From JALZHR01 sp036388475 (GTDB lineage Bacteria > Acidobacteriota > Blastocatellia > Pyrinomonadales > Pyrinomonadaceae), in NCBI GenBank assembly GCA_036388475.1, contig DASVRT010000021.1, positions 85,100 through 149,099 of the forward strand: DNA of 64,000 nt. The letters run 5' to 3'. Position numbers and translations under genes: made by a program. The notes under the pieces were generated by a model, which made no database searches, had not been told where the DNA came from, and saw only the letters and a list, made by a program, of their open reading frames with translations. Shown piece by piece: positions 48,669-56,900 of the stretch; the stretch's first letter is position 1; every line of letters begins with the position of its first letter.

Positions 48669-49862
48669 ATGGCTGAAAACAAAACATCACGACCAAAAAA
48701 ATCCTTCTCGGCGGACTGGCTGGTGGGCGGGATTCTGGCGAAACTCGGCGAGTCGTTCGATAAGCTGACGGGCAGAAACTGGAAGCCGTCGAGCAGTTTG
48801 GCGACCAGCGAATTGATTGAGCGTTTAAAAAAACTGCTCGACACGAAAGTTCGTGATTTAGGCGAAAACGGGCGCTTTGTGCCGCATAATATCAAGCTGA
48901 AAATGCAGTGGGACAAATTTTCGACCGACGCCGAAAAGGCTCTGCAAAAACTGCAAAACGAGCTTCACGCCGCCGCCATCGACCATATCAACGACAATCG
49001 CTATCACACCTACGCGCCGATAAAAGTCGAGGTCAAACCCGATTATTTTACCGAGGGCGTCAACCTGCACGCCGGCTTCGAAAAATTCGGCGAGCAGGAA
49101 GAAGAATCCGAAGAAGTTCTCAAAGTGACGATGCCGCAGGTCAATCTGCAAAACATCGTGATAAATCCCGAGCCCGAACCCGAGCCCGAACCCGAAAAAT
49201 TCATCGCCGCGTTTAAAGTCGCCGAAAGGGAAAAATCAATCGAGCTGGGATTCAAATCGAACCAGCGCCGGAACGTCGGCAGAACGAAAGAGAACGATTT
49301 GATGCTCGATGACGCGAGCGTTTCCAAGATTCACGCGAGCCTTGTTTTAAACGGCGAAAATCAATTAATGGTTGCCGATACCGGCTCGACCAACGGAACT
49401 TTCGTCAACAATCAGCGTATTGCCTACGGCAAGGCTTTTATGATAAACGACGGCGATAGAGTGAAGTTCGGCACGGTCGAAGTTTTCTTCCGGCGCGTTC
49501 CGAAAGCGGTCGAATTCGAGACGCGGGAAAGTTACGAAACGCAGGCTTTCAAAGCGGAAAATCCGCAGGTTATCATCAAACCGCAGGCTGTCGAGACGCC
49601 TCGAACCGTCATCCAAGAAACAGCCAAACAAAATCCCGCGCCGACGGAGCAAAATCGGGCGGCGACGGAAATTTATAAGACGAATGAAGCGGCGGAAATC
49701 TATAAATCAGGCGGAAATTTTGAAATAACCAACGGCGCGGACGGCAGTCCGGATAATCAAACGGGCGGTCACGCGCTGCAAAATAATCAAAACGACAGCC
49801 AGGTTTTCCAGACCGAGCAGGGCATAAAGCTCGATTTTGGCGACGAAGGCAATAAAAATTAA
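48669..49862 (+). CDS. FhaA-like protein: DUF3662-type N-terminus, FHA domain, long tail
   Basis: A 397-residue cytosolic protein. Residues 15-125 match the FhaA N-terminal domain (LGESFDKLTGRNWKPSSSL, NRYHTYAPIKVEVKPDYF). A PEPEPEPEPE linker (about 157-167) leads to an FHA domain (about 185-280) with VGRTKENDLMLDDASVSKIH and TGSTNGTFVNNQRI. The last ~110 residues are polar and unstructured. It precedes a PBP gene by 2 bp, with which it must be co-translated. Actinobacterial FhaA binds phosphorylated partners in wall synthesis, so a bridge between kinase and wall enzymes is the natural inference. Confidence 0.9.
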   Translation: MAENKTSRPKKSFSADWLVGGILAKLGESFDKLTGRNWKPSSSLATSELIERLKKLLDTKVRDLGENGRFVPHNIKLKMQWDKFSTDAEKALQKLQNELHAAAIDHINDNRYHTYAPIKVEVKPDYFTEGVNLHAGFEKFGEQEEESEEVLKVTMPQVNLQNIVINPEPEPEPEPEKFIAAFKVAEREKSIELGFKSNQRRNVGRTKENDLMLDDASVSKIHASLVLNGENQLMVADTGSTNGTFVNNQRIAYGKAFMINDGDRVKFGTVEVFFRRVPKAVEFETRESYETQAFKAENPQVIIKPQAVETPRTVIQETAKQNPAPTEQNRAATEIYKTNEAAEIYKSGGNFEITNGADGSPDNQTGGHALQNNQNDSQVFQTEQGIKLDFGDEGNKN

Positions 49863-49864
49863 AG

Positions 49865-51772
49865 ATGTTTTACTTATTTCTTTTTTTACAATTCGACTGG
49901 CAGAAGCTGCGCCCGGAAAATCTTTTCGGCGGGCAGATTCTGGAGCGCACGCCGGCAGGTTTAAGCATCATTTATCTGGTCGGCATCACGATTCTGATTG
50001 CGTTTCTGATGCTTTCCTTTGTCCGCAACCTGCGCCCGAAATTCGCTTTTGAGCGCGATTTGCCGAAGGAAGTCAAGCGCAAATTGAGTATGACGCAGAC
50101 CAATCGCAGCCTGCGCATCTGGCAGATGGTCTTTATCGTACTGGCGTTTACGGTTTTCGGTTTTCACGTTTACTGGACGCTTTACGCCGGAAAGGACAAC
50201 GAGCGTTTTCAGGAACTGACCAATCGCGATTTGCGCAGTCGCCGCACGGCTTCCTCGCAATTGCGCGGCTGGATGCTCGACCGTTCCGGCAAGCTCGGCA
50301 ACGCGCTCGCCTATTACAAGCGCGAGCAGGACGGCGACATCGTGCGCGCTTACGCGCTGGAAAAAGAAATGGCGCATCTTTTAGGCACGGAACGCTCGAC
50401 GCCCGGACTCGAGCGCACGCTTTACCGGAAGGTCGCCGACCCGATGCCCGAAGCGTGGGAAGTTTTGACCAGAATCAAAAAGCCCGAAGACGAGCAGCGC
50501 GATGTCCGCGTGACGATTGACCGCGATTTGCAAGCTTTTCTCGGACAACAGTTACAAGGGAAAAAAGGCGCGGTCGTCGTTTTGAACCCGCAGACGGGCG
50601 AGCTTTTGGCGATGTATTCGAATCCTTCATTTTCGCTTAGCGAAGTAGAAAATCTGGACAGTTTTTACCAGCTCGAACACGACAAGCGCAACAAGCCGCT
50701 TTTAAATCGCGCGACCCGCGAATTTTACGTTCCCGGCTCGACGTTCAAAACTTTCACGATGATTTCGGCTTTTCGCGCCGGCAGACAGAATTCGATTTTT
50801 GAAAGCAGCGGCGGCGGCTTTGTCGCTTTTCGCGGCTCGCGCCCGATTACGGACGCCAACGGCGGCTGCGAGCCGCCTTACGGCTGTGCCGCTTTGAATA
50901 TCGGGCAGGCTTATGAAGCTTCGAGCAACCAGTATTTCGCGCGAATGGCGGTCGAGCTCGGACGCGAAAGAATCCGCGAAACCGCCGGGCTTCTCGGCAT
51001 CGCCGCCGTCGATACGCCCGCCGAAGCCGTGCAGTCAAAATTTTTCTCCGACATCTGGAACACCAGCAATCCGCGTATCGCCAGTTCTATGGCGCTCCAG
51101 CAATCGACCATCGTGACCGGCAAAAATATTTCCGCTTACGACATCGGTCTGGAAGGAATGGGACAGGGCTACGCCGGACAGATGACGCCGTTTCAGATGG
51201 CTCTGATTGCCTCGGCGGCGGCGAATATGGAGGGGAAATTGATGAAGCCGAAAATCGAGCTCGACCAGCCGCCGCAAGCTTTCGCGCAGATTCTCTCGCC
51301 GCAGCAAGCTGCGCAGGTTCGCGAAATTATGGGATTGGTCACGGAAGGCGGAGGCGGAACGGCGACGAGAGTTTTCGGCGCGGTTCGCGCCGCCGGAATC
51401 CGTTCGGGCGGAAAAACCGGAACGGCGGAAAAACAAGCGCCCGTTTACGACGAAAAAACCGGAAAATTAAAAACCGTCAAGCGCAAGCGCAAGGTCAACG
51501 GGAAATGGATTGAATACGACGCGCCCGTGATGTATGAACGCACGGACAGCTGGTATATCAGCATCGCGCCGCTCGAACGCCCGACGCTGGCGATTGCCGT
51601 CGTCGTCGAAGGCGGCGGCTTCGGCGCGAAAACCGCCGCGCCGATTGCCGCCAACGTGATTATGAAAGCCCGCGACCTCGGGCTGCTCGGCGAGCAATAC
51701 AAGCCGAAAGTTCAGACGCCCGCGCCCGCCGCGCCGAAAAAGAAAAAAGGTCAGCCGCAGCCGCAACAGTAA
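49865..51772 (+). CDS. Class B penicillin-binding protein (transpeptidase, PbpA/PBP2-like)
   Basis: A 635-residue transpeptidase. One or two N-terminal helices (about 37-57 and 80-100). The transpeptidase motifs are Ser292-x-x-Lys295 (GSTFK), Ser353-x-Asn355 (ASSNQY) and KTG at 517-519 (GKTGTAE). It crosslinks peptidoglycan together with a SEDS glycosyltransferase, and the next gene encodes one. It begins 2 bp after the FhaA-like gene. The C-terminus is Pro/Lys/Gln-rich. Confidence 0.94.
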   Translation: MFYLFLFLQFDWQKLRPENLFGGQILERTPAGLSIIYLVGITILIAFLMLSFVRNLRPKFAFERDLPKEVKRKLSMTQTNRSLRIWQMVFIVLAFTVFGFHVYWTLYAGKDNERFQELTNRDLRSRRTASSQLRGWMLDRSGKLGNALAYYKREQDGDIVRAYALEKEMAHLLGTERSTPGLERTLYRKVADPMPEAWEVLTRIKKPEDEQRDVRVTIDRDLQAFLGQQLQGKKGAVVVLNPQTGELLAMYSNPSFSLSEVENLDSFYQLEHDKRNKPLLNRATREFYVPGSTFKTFTMISAFRAGRQNSIFESSGGGFVAFRGSRPITDANGGCEPPYGCAALNIGQAYEASSNQYFARMAVELGRERIRETAGLLGIAAVDTPAEAVQSKFFSDIWNTSNPRIASSMALQQSTIVTGKNISAYDIGLEGMGQGYAGQMTPFQMALIASAAANMEGKLMKPKIELDQPPQAFAQILSPQQAAQVREIMGLVTEGGGGTATRVFGAVRAAGIRSGGKTGTAEKQAPVYDEKTGKLKTVKRKRKVNGKWIEYDAPVMYERTDSWYISIAPLERPTLAIAVVVEGGGFGAKTAAPIAANVIMKARDLGLLGEQYKPKVQTPAPAAPKKKKGQPQPQQ

Positions 51773-51818
51773 GGAAGGAAAGAAAAGTTTTGCATTCAGT
51801 ATTTGGAATTTTGCATTT

Positions 51819-53726
51819 ATGAAGAATCGCGCATCATCACATTTATTCATTTTGCTGCTCATAACGGTTCTGACGGCAATCGCGCATTACGCCATTTATT
51901 ACGGCGCTCTGATTCGCGGTTACGAAACGTCGTGGGTGACGGCGGGCAGAAATCTCGGTTTGCTTTTTATACTGATGATTCTGCCGCTTTTTCTCACACG
52001 CTTTACCCGATTTCAGGGCAACTGGACGCTTTACACGACCGCCGTTTTGCTTTTTTCAATCGGCTTGACCGTGCAGTATCGGCTGTTCAGCGACCTCGAA
52101 TATTCTTCGCGCGACAAAAAAGCCGACGCGCGGCAGGCGAAGCTCGAAACTTTGCAGGAACATTACATACAGGAAAATTATTCGGCGGAAAAAAAACAGA
52201 TGATGGGAATGCCCGCCGAGCCGCCCGCGCCAGTCGATTTATCGAAAGAAAAACCGCGACCGGCGAATGAGGGCGCGTTCGGCGTGCTGACGTCGGGCAG
52301 AACCTTGATTCCGCTTTTCGCCGTCGCCTTGTTTTTCGCCGCGTTTTATTTTTTCCGTAAAGATAAAGTTTTAAACGTTTTGCAGAAAAACGGATTTTTG
52401 CTGGTTATCCTGACGCTGATTCCGCTGATGCTCGCCGCCATTACGTCGCAGGCGGGAAAATCAATCGGCAATATGACGCCGTGGGAGCCTTCAAAGATTC
52501 CGTTTCTCATCGGTTTCGCGGCGATTCTGGCGTCGCTCTATCGCAAATTGATGCAGACTTACTGGGGCATGCCGCGCGCGAAAGACGTGATGCCGCTTCT
52601 ATTTATGGCGGTGCTGCCGTTTATTCCGTTTTTCGTTTTGAAGGATTTCGGGCAGATGCTCGTTTTCAGCTCGGTTTACGTGACGCTTTATTTGATTGCT
52701 GTCCGCCGCCTGCCGCAGCGTCTCGTCTTTGTCGGTTCGGTCGCTTTTTTAGTCGCCGTTTTGATGCTTAGCGCTCTGCCGTCCAGCGTGCAGGTCAAGG
52801 TTCCGCTGCTCTCGACGCTCGCGCAGCCGGTCAAAACGATTTTGCCGCCGCGCATTCACCAGCGTTTTCATTTGTGGTTTGACGCGTTGACGCCGCCGCC
52901 GCCCGACACGCCTTTCTGGAAAGGCGATTTGGCGGATTTTTACTGGAAGCAGTATCGCGCGGAATTGATTGACCGCAAGCCCGAAACCGAAGAGCTTTAC
53001 AATGAATTGGGCAAAATCGAAAGCGATAAAACGCCCGCGGCGACGGCGAAAACACGCGCCTCGGAAATCCGCGCCGAATTGAAGCGAATCGCCGCCGAAG
53101 ACATCGCCCTGATGTATGAGCTGACCAAGAGCGAATCCGCGGCGGAAATTCCGCCGGACAAAACCGAAATCGAGCGCAACCAGGCGGAAGAACAGGACGT
53201 GAGCGAAATCAGAGAGCGCCTTCGAGCTTTAAACGAGGAAGCGTGGTTTGGCGACGACGCGTTGCAAGCCTCGCGCGCGACTTTCGGAATTTCTTCGGGC
53301 GGCGTCACGGGACGCGGTTTGGGACTCGGTTATGTCGAGCTGATTCCGGTCGCCGATTCCGATTATATTTACGCCGCGCTCGGCGAAGAGCTTGGACTTT
53401 TCGGCGGTTTGTTGATAATCTTTGCGCTGTTAACGCTGGTCAGCGCCGGCGTGCGAACCGCTCTGGACGCGCGCGATATGTTCAGCAAATTGTGCGCCGC
53501 CGGTCTGACGGCTTTTATCGGTTTTCAGGCGCTTGTCAATATGGGCGGCATTACGCGGGCTTTGCCGATGACCGGAATCACTCTGCCGTTTGTCAGTCAC
53601 GGCGGCTTCAGCTTGATTACCAGTTTTGTAATGCTCGGAATGCTGATGGCGATTTCGCATCGCAACGCGGTCGACATCAATATCGACAACGACAACGGCA
53701 ACGGCAACGGTCACGGGGCAAAATAA
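51819..53726 (+). CDS. SEDS peptidoglycan polymerase (RodA/FtsW family) with large insertions
   Basis: A 635-residue RodA/FtsW protein, about 250 longer than usual. The C-terminal core GGVTGRGLGLGYVE (near 490-503), the GEELGLFGG motif and LPMTGITLPFVSHGG near 585-600 are intact. Two insertions account for the length: a polar segment near 92-150 and a helical, charged segment of about 120 residues near 355-475, in the extracytoplasmic loop that carries the catalytic Asp region. The insert may be a docking site for partners. It follows the PBP by 46 bp, its natural partner. Confidence 0.9.
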   Translation: MKNRASSHLFILLLITVLTAIAHYAIYYGALIRGYETSWVTAGRNLGLLFILMILPLFLTRFTRFQGNWTLYTTAVLLFSIGLTVQYRLFSDLEYSSRDKKADARQAKLETLQEHYIQENYSAEKKQMMGMPAEPPAPVDLSKEKPRPANEGAFGVLTSGRTLIPLFAVALFFAAFYFFRKDKVLNVLQKNGFLLVILTLIPLMLAAITSQAGKSIGNMTPWEPSKIPFLIGFAAILASLYRKLMQTYWGMPRAKDVMPLLFMAVLPFIPFFVLKDFGQMLVFSSVYVTLYLIAVRRLPQRLVFVGSVAFLVAVLMLSALPSSVQVKVPLLSTLAQPVKTILPPRIHQRFHLWFDALTPPPPDTPFWKGDLADFYWKQYRAELIDRKPETEELYNELGKIESDKTPAATAKTRASEIRAELKRIAAEDIALMYELTKSESAAEIPPDKTEIERNQAEEQDVSEIRERLRALNEEAWFGDDALQASRATFGISSGGVTGRGLGLGYVELIPVADSDYIYAALGEELGLFGGLLIIFALLTLVSAGVRTALDARDMFSKLCAAGLTAFIGFQALVNMGGITRALPMTGITLPFVSHGGFSLITSFVMLGMLMAISHRNAVDINIDNDNGNGNGHGAK

Positions 53727-53744
53727 TTTTGGACAAGATAATTC

Positions 53745-53832
53745 AAACAGGATGGACAGGATAGACAGGATAAGAAAAATTCAAAACGTAATAGCTTGAG
53801 TTTTTATCCTGCCTATCCTGTCCATCCTGTTT
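53745..53832. repeat. Nonad-armed hairpin, ACAGGATGG type
   Basis: Three 9-bp units (CAGGATGGA, CAGGATAGA, CAGGATAAG) at 53745-53773 and their complement at 53804-53832, 28 of 29 positions paired. The period here is 9, unlike the 7-bp units elsewhere. It lies between the RodA-like and phosphatase genes. Confidence 0.88.
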
Positions 53833-53863
53833 CACTTTCTGTTTTGATTTTCGGAGAAGCAAA

Positions 53864-55447
53864 ATGACGCAAGATTCTTTTCAATTGAATTCGTCCGCTA
53901 TATCTGACCGCGGCTTGAGCGAAAAACGCCCGCACAACGAAGATTCGTTTCTGGAAATGCCGGCGCGCGGTCTTTTCGTGGTGGCGGACGGCGTCGGCGG
54001 CGCGCAGGCGGGAGACGTCGCCTCGCAGATGGCGGTGGAAATTCTGGGCGAAGCTTTCACCAATTTGCGCGAAGGCGGCGACGTCGAGGAATTGATGAAA
54101 CGCGCCATCGAGCACGCGAACGGCGCGATTTTTCAGATGTCGCACGATTTGGCGCAGCTTTCGACAATGGCGACGACCATCGTCGCCCTTCAGCTCACGG
54201 GAAATATCGCGACCATCGGTCACGTCGGCGATTCGCGTCTTTACCGGCTCGACGCGCGCGGTCAGCTTTTTCGCGAAACGCAAGACCATTCGGTCGTCGA
54301 AGAAGAAGTCCGCGCCGGACGGATGACGCCCGCGCAAGCCGCGCATCATCCGAGCCGCAACGTCATTTCGCGCGCGCTCGGCGCAGAAAATCTGGTCGAA
54401 GTCGATATGAAAACGATTATGATTGAGCCGAACACGACTTTTCTGCTCTGTTCGGACGGCATCACGCGTCATATCGAAGACCACGAAATCCGCGACCTTC
54501 TGCTTTCGATGCCGATTGCGTCGGAAATCTGCGCGCGGATGAAGGACATCTGCTACAGCCGCGGCGCGGAAGACAATCTGACCGCCGTCATCGTCAAGGT
54601 CAGCAGCGAAGCGACCAACGGAAAGCCGCACGATTTTGAAGAAAGCACAATCGCCGTCGCGCGTCCCGCCGCCTCATCACACGGCGCACTGATTGTTGCG
54701 CACGATGATGACGATTTCGAAATTCCGACGCAAAACCTGCAAATGCCCGCTGAAAACAACGCGGCGCAGAATTTTGATAAAACCGAGCCGATTTTTGCTG
54801 CCGAAACGCAGCCTTCGCTGACTGAAAACACGGCGGAAACCGTAGATTACCAGCCGCAGGTGGAAACTGCCGTCAGAGACGAAAAAACTTATACGATTGA
54901 CGAAAATAAAGGCGGCAGCTTTCTCGGAAAATTTTTGACGGCGTGTCTTTTGTTAATTTTGGGCGGAATCGTCGGCGCGGCTTTGTATCATTTTCTATCG
55001 CCGCAGCCGCAGCCGCAGCCTGCACAGGAACCGCCGAAAATAACCGAGATGCAGACGCCGAATATCGAATACTCGGCTTTTGAGGATAGCCGGCGCAATG
55101 TCGACCGCAATCCCGAACAGTTTATTTCGACCGGCGGCGCCAGCGCGCAGGATGCCGAAGGCTTGTATCTTTTGGGTCGCGCTTATTTTATAACCGGCGA
55201 TTACGTGAAGGCGAAAGACGCGTTTACCAAAGCCAAAAATCAGATTTCCGAAGTAAAAGAAACTAATCGCAAAACTCTGGAAAACGAAATCGCCATCGGT
55301 TTGTCAATCGTCGAGAATAATATCGCGCGCAATGAATTTATCAATCAGAAAAGATTGATAAATCCCGCGCCGAATACGACAAATACGGCGAATACGGCGA
55401 ATACGACAAATACGACAAATACGGCGAATACGATGGGAAACCAATAG
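53864..55447 (+). CDS. PP2C-type protein phosphatase, membrane-anchored
   Basis: A 527-residue protein. The PP2C domain (about 1-250) has NEDSFL (metal-binding Asp), VVADGVGGAQAGD near 44-56, GHVGDSRLYRL and SRGAEDNLTAVIV near the end. A linker rich in Ala/Glu, one membrane helix (about 352-374) and an outer TPR-like region (about 400-490) follow. The tail is a run of Asn-Thr pairs from a 9-bp DNA repeat. It should reverse the Ser/Thr kinase. It lies in line with the FhaA-PBP-RodA genes, as pstP does in actinobacteria. Confidence 0.92.
   Translation: MTQDSFQLNSSAISDRGLSEKRPHNEDSFLEMPARGLFVVADGVGGAQAGDVASQMAVEILGEAFTNLREGGDVEELMKRAIEHANGAIFQMSHDLAQLSTMATTIVALQLTGNIATIGHVGDSRLYRLDARGQLFRETQDHSVVEEEVRAGRMTPAQAAHHPSRNVISRALGAENLVEVDMKTIMIEPNTTFLLCSDGITRHIEDHEIRDLLLSMPIASEICARMKDICYSRGAEDNLTAVIVKVSSEATNGKPHDFEESTIAVARPAASSHGALIVAHDDDDFEIPTQNLQMPAENNAAQNFDKTEPIFAAETQPSLTENTAETVDYQPQVETAVRDEKTYTIDENKGGSFLGKFLTACLLLILGGIVGAALYHFLSPQPQPQPAQEPPKITEMQTPNIEYSAFEDSRRNVDRNPEQFISTGGASAQDAEGLYLLGRAYFITGDYVKAKDAFTKAKNQISEVKETNRKTLENEIAIGLSIVENNIARNEFINQKRLINPAPNTTNTANTANTTNTTNTANTMGNQ
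55372..55434 (+). repeat. 9-bp minisatellite in the phosphatase gene
   Basis: About seven copies of AATACGGCG / AATACGACA in tandem, encoding alternating Asn-Thr and Ala. The unit is a multiple of three, so copy changes keep the frame. Confidence 0.9.
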
Positions 55448-55449
55448 GA

Positions 55450-55523
55450 TAGTGAAAAACGAAAAGTGAATAGTGAAAAGTGATTTAGCAAATTCTTCCA
55501 CACTTTTCACTTTTCACTATTTC
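55450..55523. repeat. Heptad-armed hairpin, AGTGAAA type
   Basis: GTGAAAAACGAAAAGTGAAT on the left and CACTTTTCACTTTTCACTAT on the right. The convergent methyltransferase gene gets its TAG stop from the right arm. Confidence 0.85.
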
Positions 55524-56314
55524 CTCGATTCATACAAAATAATTCCGCACGCCACTGCCACGTTCAGGCTTTCGACGCCGTTTGCCATCGGAATCAATAG
55601 GCTTTCTTCGATTTCGGCGCGTTCCTGCGCGTTCAAGCCATGCGCTTCCGAGCCGAAAACCAGAAGTCTCGAAATATTCCAGTCAATTTCGGTGTAAGCT
55701 TTTTCGGCGTTCACGTCGGCGCAGACCGATTTCAGATTCTTCTCGCGCGACCACCGTAAAACTTCGGTAAAATCGGCGTTTGTCCATAACGGAAGACGCA
55801 GGCTCGCGCCCATCGCGCTTCGGATTGCTTTCGGCGAAAAAACGTCCGCCGAATTTTTTGTTAAAATCACGCCCGAAACGTCAACCGCTTCCGCCGTTCG
55901 CAGAATCGCGCCGAGATTGTTCGGATTATTGATTTCGTGAAGCAGAACGACGAGCGGAAATTGCAGATTTCGCTTGAGCAGATTGGCGGCGACGACCGGC
56001 TCGCCCGTCAGAGGTTTTTCGCAAATGACGACGATGCCCTGCGAAGTTTTCGTATCGGCAATCGAATCGAAGATTTTGCCGGAAACTTCCGCCGAACTTT
56101 CGCTTTTCGTTTTGACCGAATTTAAAAAACTCAGCCCGCGTTCAGTTTCCGCAAAATCTTCGGTGAAAAAAACTTCGCGAACCGGCAAATCCGCTCTCAG
56201 AACTTCTTCCGCCAGCCGCGCGCCTTCGACGAAAACGAAATCGCGCTCGCGCCCGTCGCGAACCTGGCGCGCAAATTTTATCTTTTGATTATCGCGGCTG
56301 GTGATTTTCGGCAT
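55517..56314 (-). CDS. TrmH/SpoU-family RNA 2'-O-methyltransferase
   Basis: A 265-residue SPOUT methyltransferase. The N-terminal substrate domain (about 1-95) starts ITSRDNQKIKFARQVRD; the catalytic part has INNPNNLGAILRTAEA near 135-150, FGSEAHGLNAQER near 212-224 and the knot motif IPMANGVESLNVAVACGI near 236-253. It methylates a ribose in rRNA or tRNA with SAM. The length and motifs match the 23S rRNA-type (RlmB/TsnR) group; the target base is unknown. Ends in the hairpin arm. Confidence 0.93.
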   Translation of the reverse strand: MPKITSRDNQKIKFARQVRDGRERDFVFVEGARLAEEVLRADLPVREVFFTEDFAETERGLSFLNSVKTKSESSAEVSGKIFDSIADTKTSQGIVVICEKPLTGEPVVAANLLKRNLQFPLVVLLHEINNPNNLGAILRTAEAVDVSGVILTKNSADVFSPKAIRSAMGASLRLPLWTNADFTEVLRWSREKNLKSVCADVNAEKAYTEIDWNISRLLVFGSEAHGLNAQERAEIEESLLIPMANGVESLNVAVACGIILYESRK

Positions 56315-56338
56315 CGGAAAACTTCGTTGAAACTAAAA

Positions 56339-56899
56339 CTAGCTTTCGGGCGAGTTAATTTCAGGCGGTTGTGCCTCGCTTTGGTTTATGCCATAATTTC
56401 TTCGTTGCGCCCGTAGCTCAGTGGATAGAGTGTTCGGCTCCGAACCGAAAGGTCGCAAGTTCAAATCTTGCCGGGCGTATTCATTTTTCAACTTTTCCAG
56501 ATGCTTTTCCCATAAATAATCCGACGCCCATCGAATAAGCTTTGATTGCCCGTTTTGGGCGGGTTCGAGACGGAGCCAGCCCAACCCCAGATGATTTTCG
56601 GCGGGAATTCCATAAAGCGAATCATTAGCCGGACAATAGACGGCAATGTAATCAACCTCACCTTTTTTATAAGGTCGCCGCGTTTCACTTTTCGGTTGCC
56701 GGCGCAGACATTTATATTTCAGAACACTTTTGCTTATCCAGCCTGTTTTAACTTGAATCTTGAAAATACCTGTTCCCGTATCAACCAATAAATCATAGCT
56801 TGCGCCGGAGCCGAATGGAATGCTTACCGTAAAGCCCGCTTTTATATAAGCGCTCAAAACGATTGATTCGCTGCTGTTGCCGATTTCATATTTTTGCAT
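56339..56899 (-). CDS. PD-(D/E)XK endonuclease-like protein running antisense through a tRNA gene
   Basis: A 186-codon frame. Residues 1-140 look like a small PD-(D/E)XK nuclease: Glu11 (SSESIV), Asp36 (SYDLLVD) and Gln49-x-Lys51 (KIQVKTGW), close to the I-Ssp6803I/PDDEXK_5 type of homing endonuclease. Residues 141-165 (YARQDLNLRPFGSEPN and on) are exactly the antisense of the tRNA-Arg gene, and the last ~20 residues are antisense to its promoter. So the C-terminus is borrowed from the tRNA and probably not selected as protein. The ATG lies 1 bp after the cyclophilin stop, which implies cotranscription. Confidence 0.7.
   Translation of the reverse strand: MQKYEIGNSSESIVLSAYIKAGFTVSIPFGSGASYDLLVDTGTGIFKIQVKTGWISKSVLKYKCLRRQPKSETRRPYKKGEVDYIAVYCPANDSLYGIPAENHLGLGWLRLEPAQNGQSKLIRWASDYLWEKHLEKLKNEYARQDLNLRPFGSEPNTLSTELRAQRRNYGINQSEAQPPEINSPES
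56369..56397 (+). promoter_or_regulatory. Candidate promoter of the tRNA-Arg gene
   Basis: TTGTGC (56369-56374) and CATAAT (56392-56397) are 17 bp apart, ending nine bases before the tRNA 5' end. Only the -10 box is a good match. Confidence 0.4.
56407..56479 (+). tRNA. tRNA-Arg (anticodon CCG)
   Basis: A 73-nt cloverleaf: acceptor GCGCCCG/CGGGCGT, D stem GCTC/GAGT, anticodon stem TTCGG/CCGAA with loop CTCCGAA (anticodon CCG), T arm GCAAG/CTTGC with TTCAAAT loop. It reads the CGG codon. CCA is not encoded. The discriminator is A. The gene is intact and has no intron. Confidence 0.95.
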
Positions 56900-56900
56900 A

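Noticed and set aside
56407..56479. Group I intron or integration site at the tRNA-Arg gene
   Set aside because: The tRNA is continuous with no intron, and no direct repeat of its 3' end or integrase gene is seen in the flanks. Only the nuclease-like frame suggests mobility.
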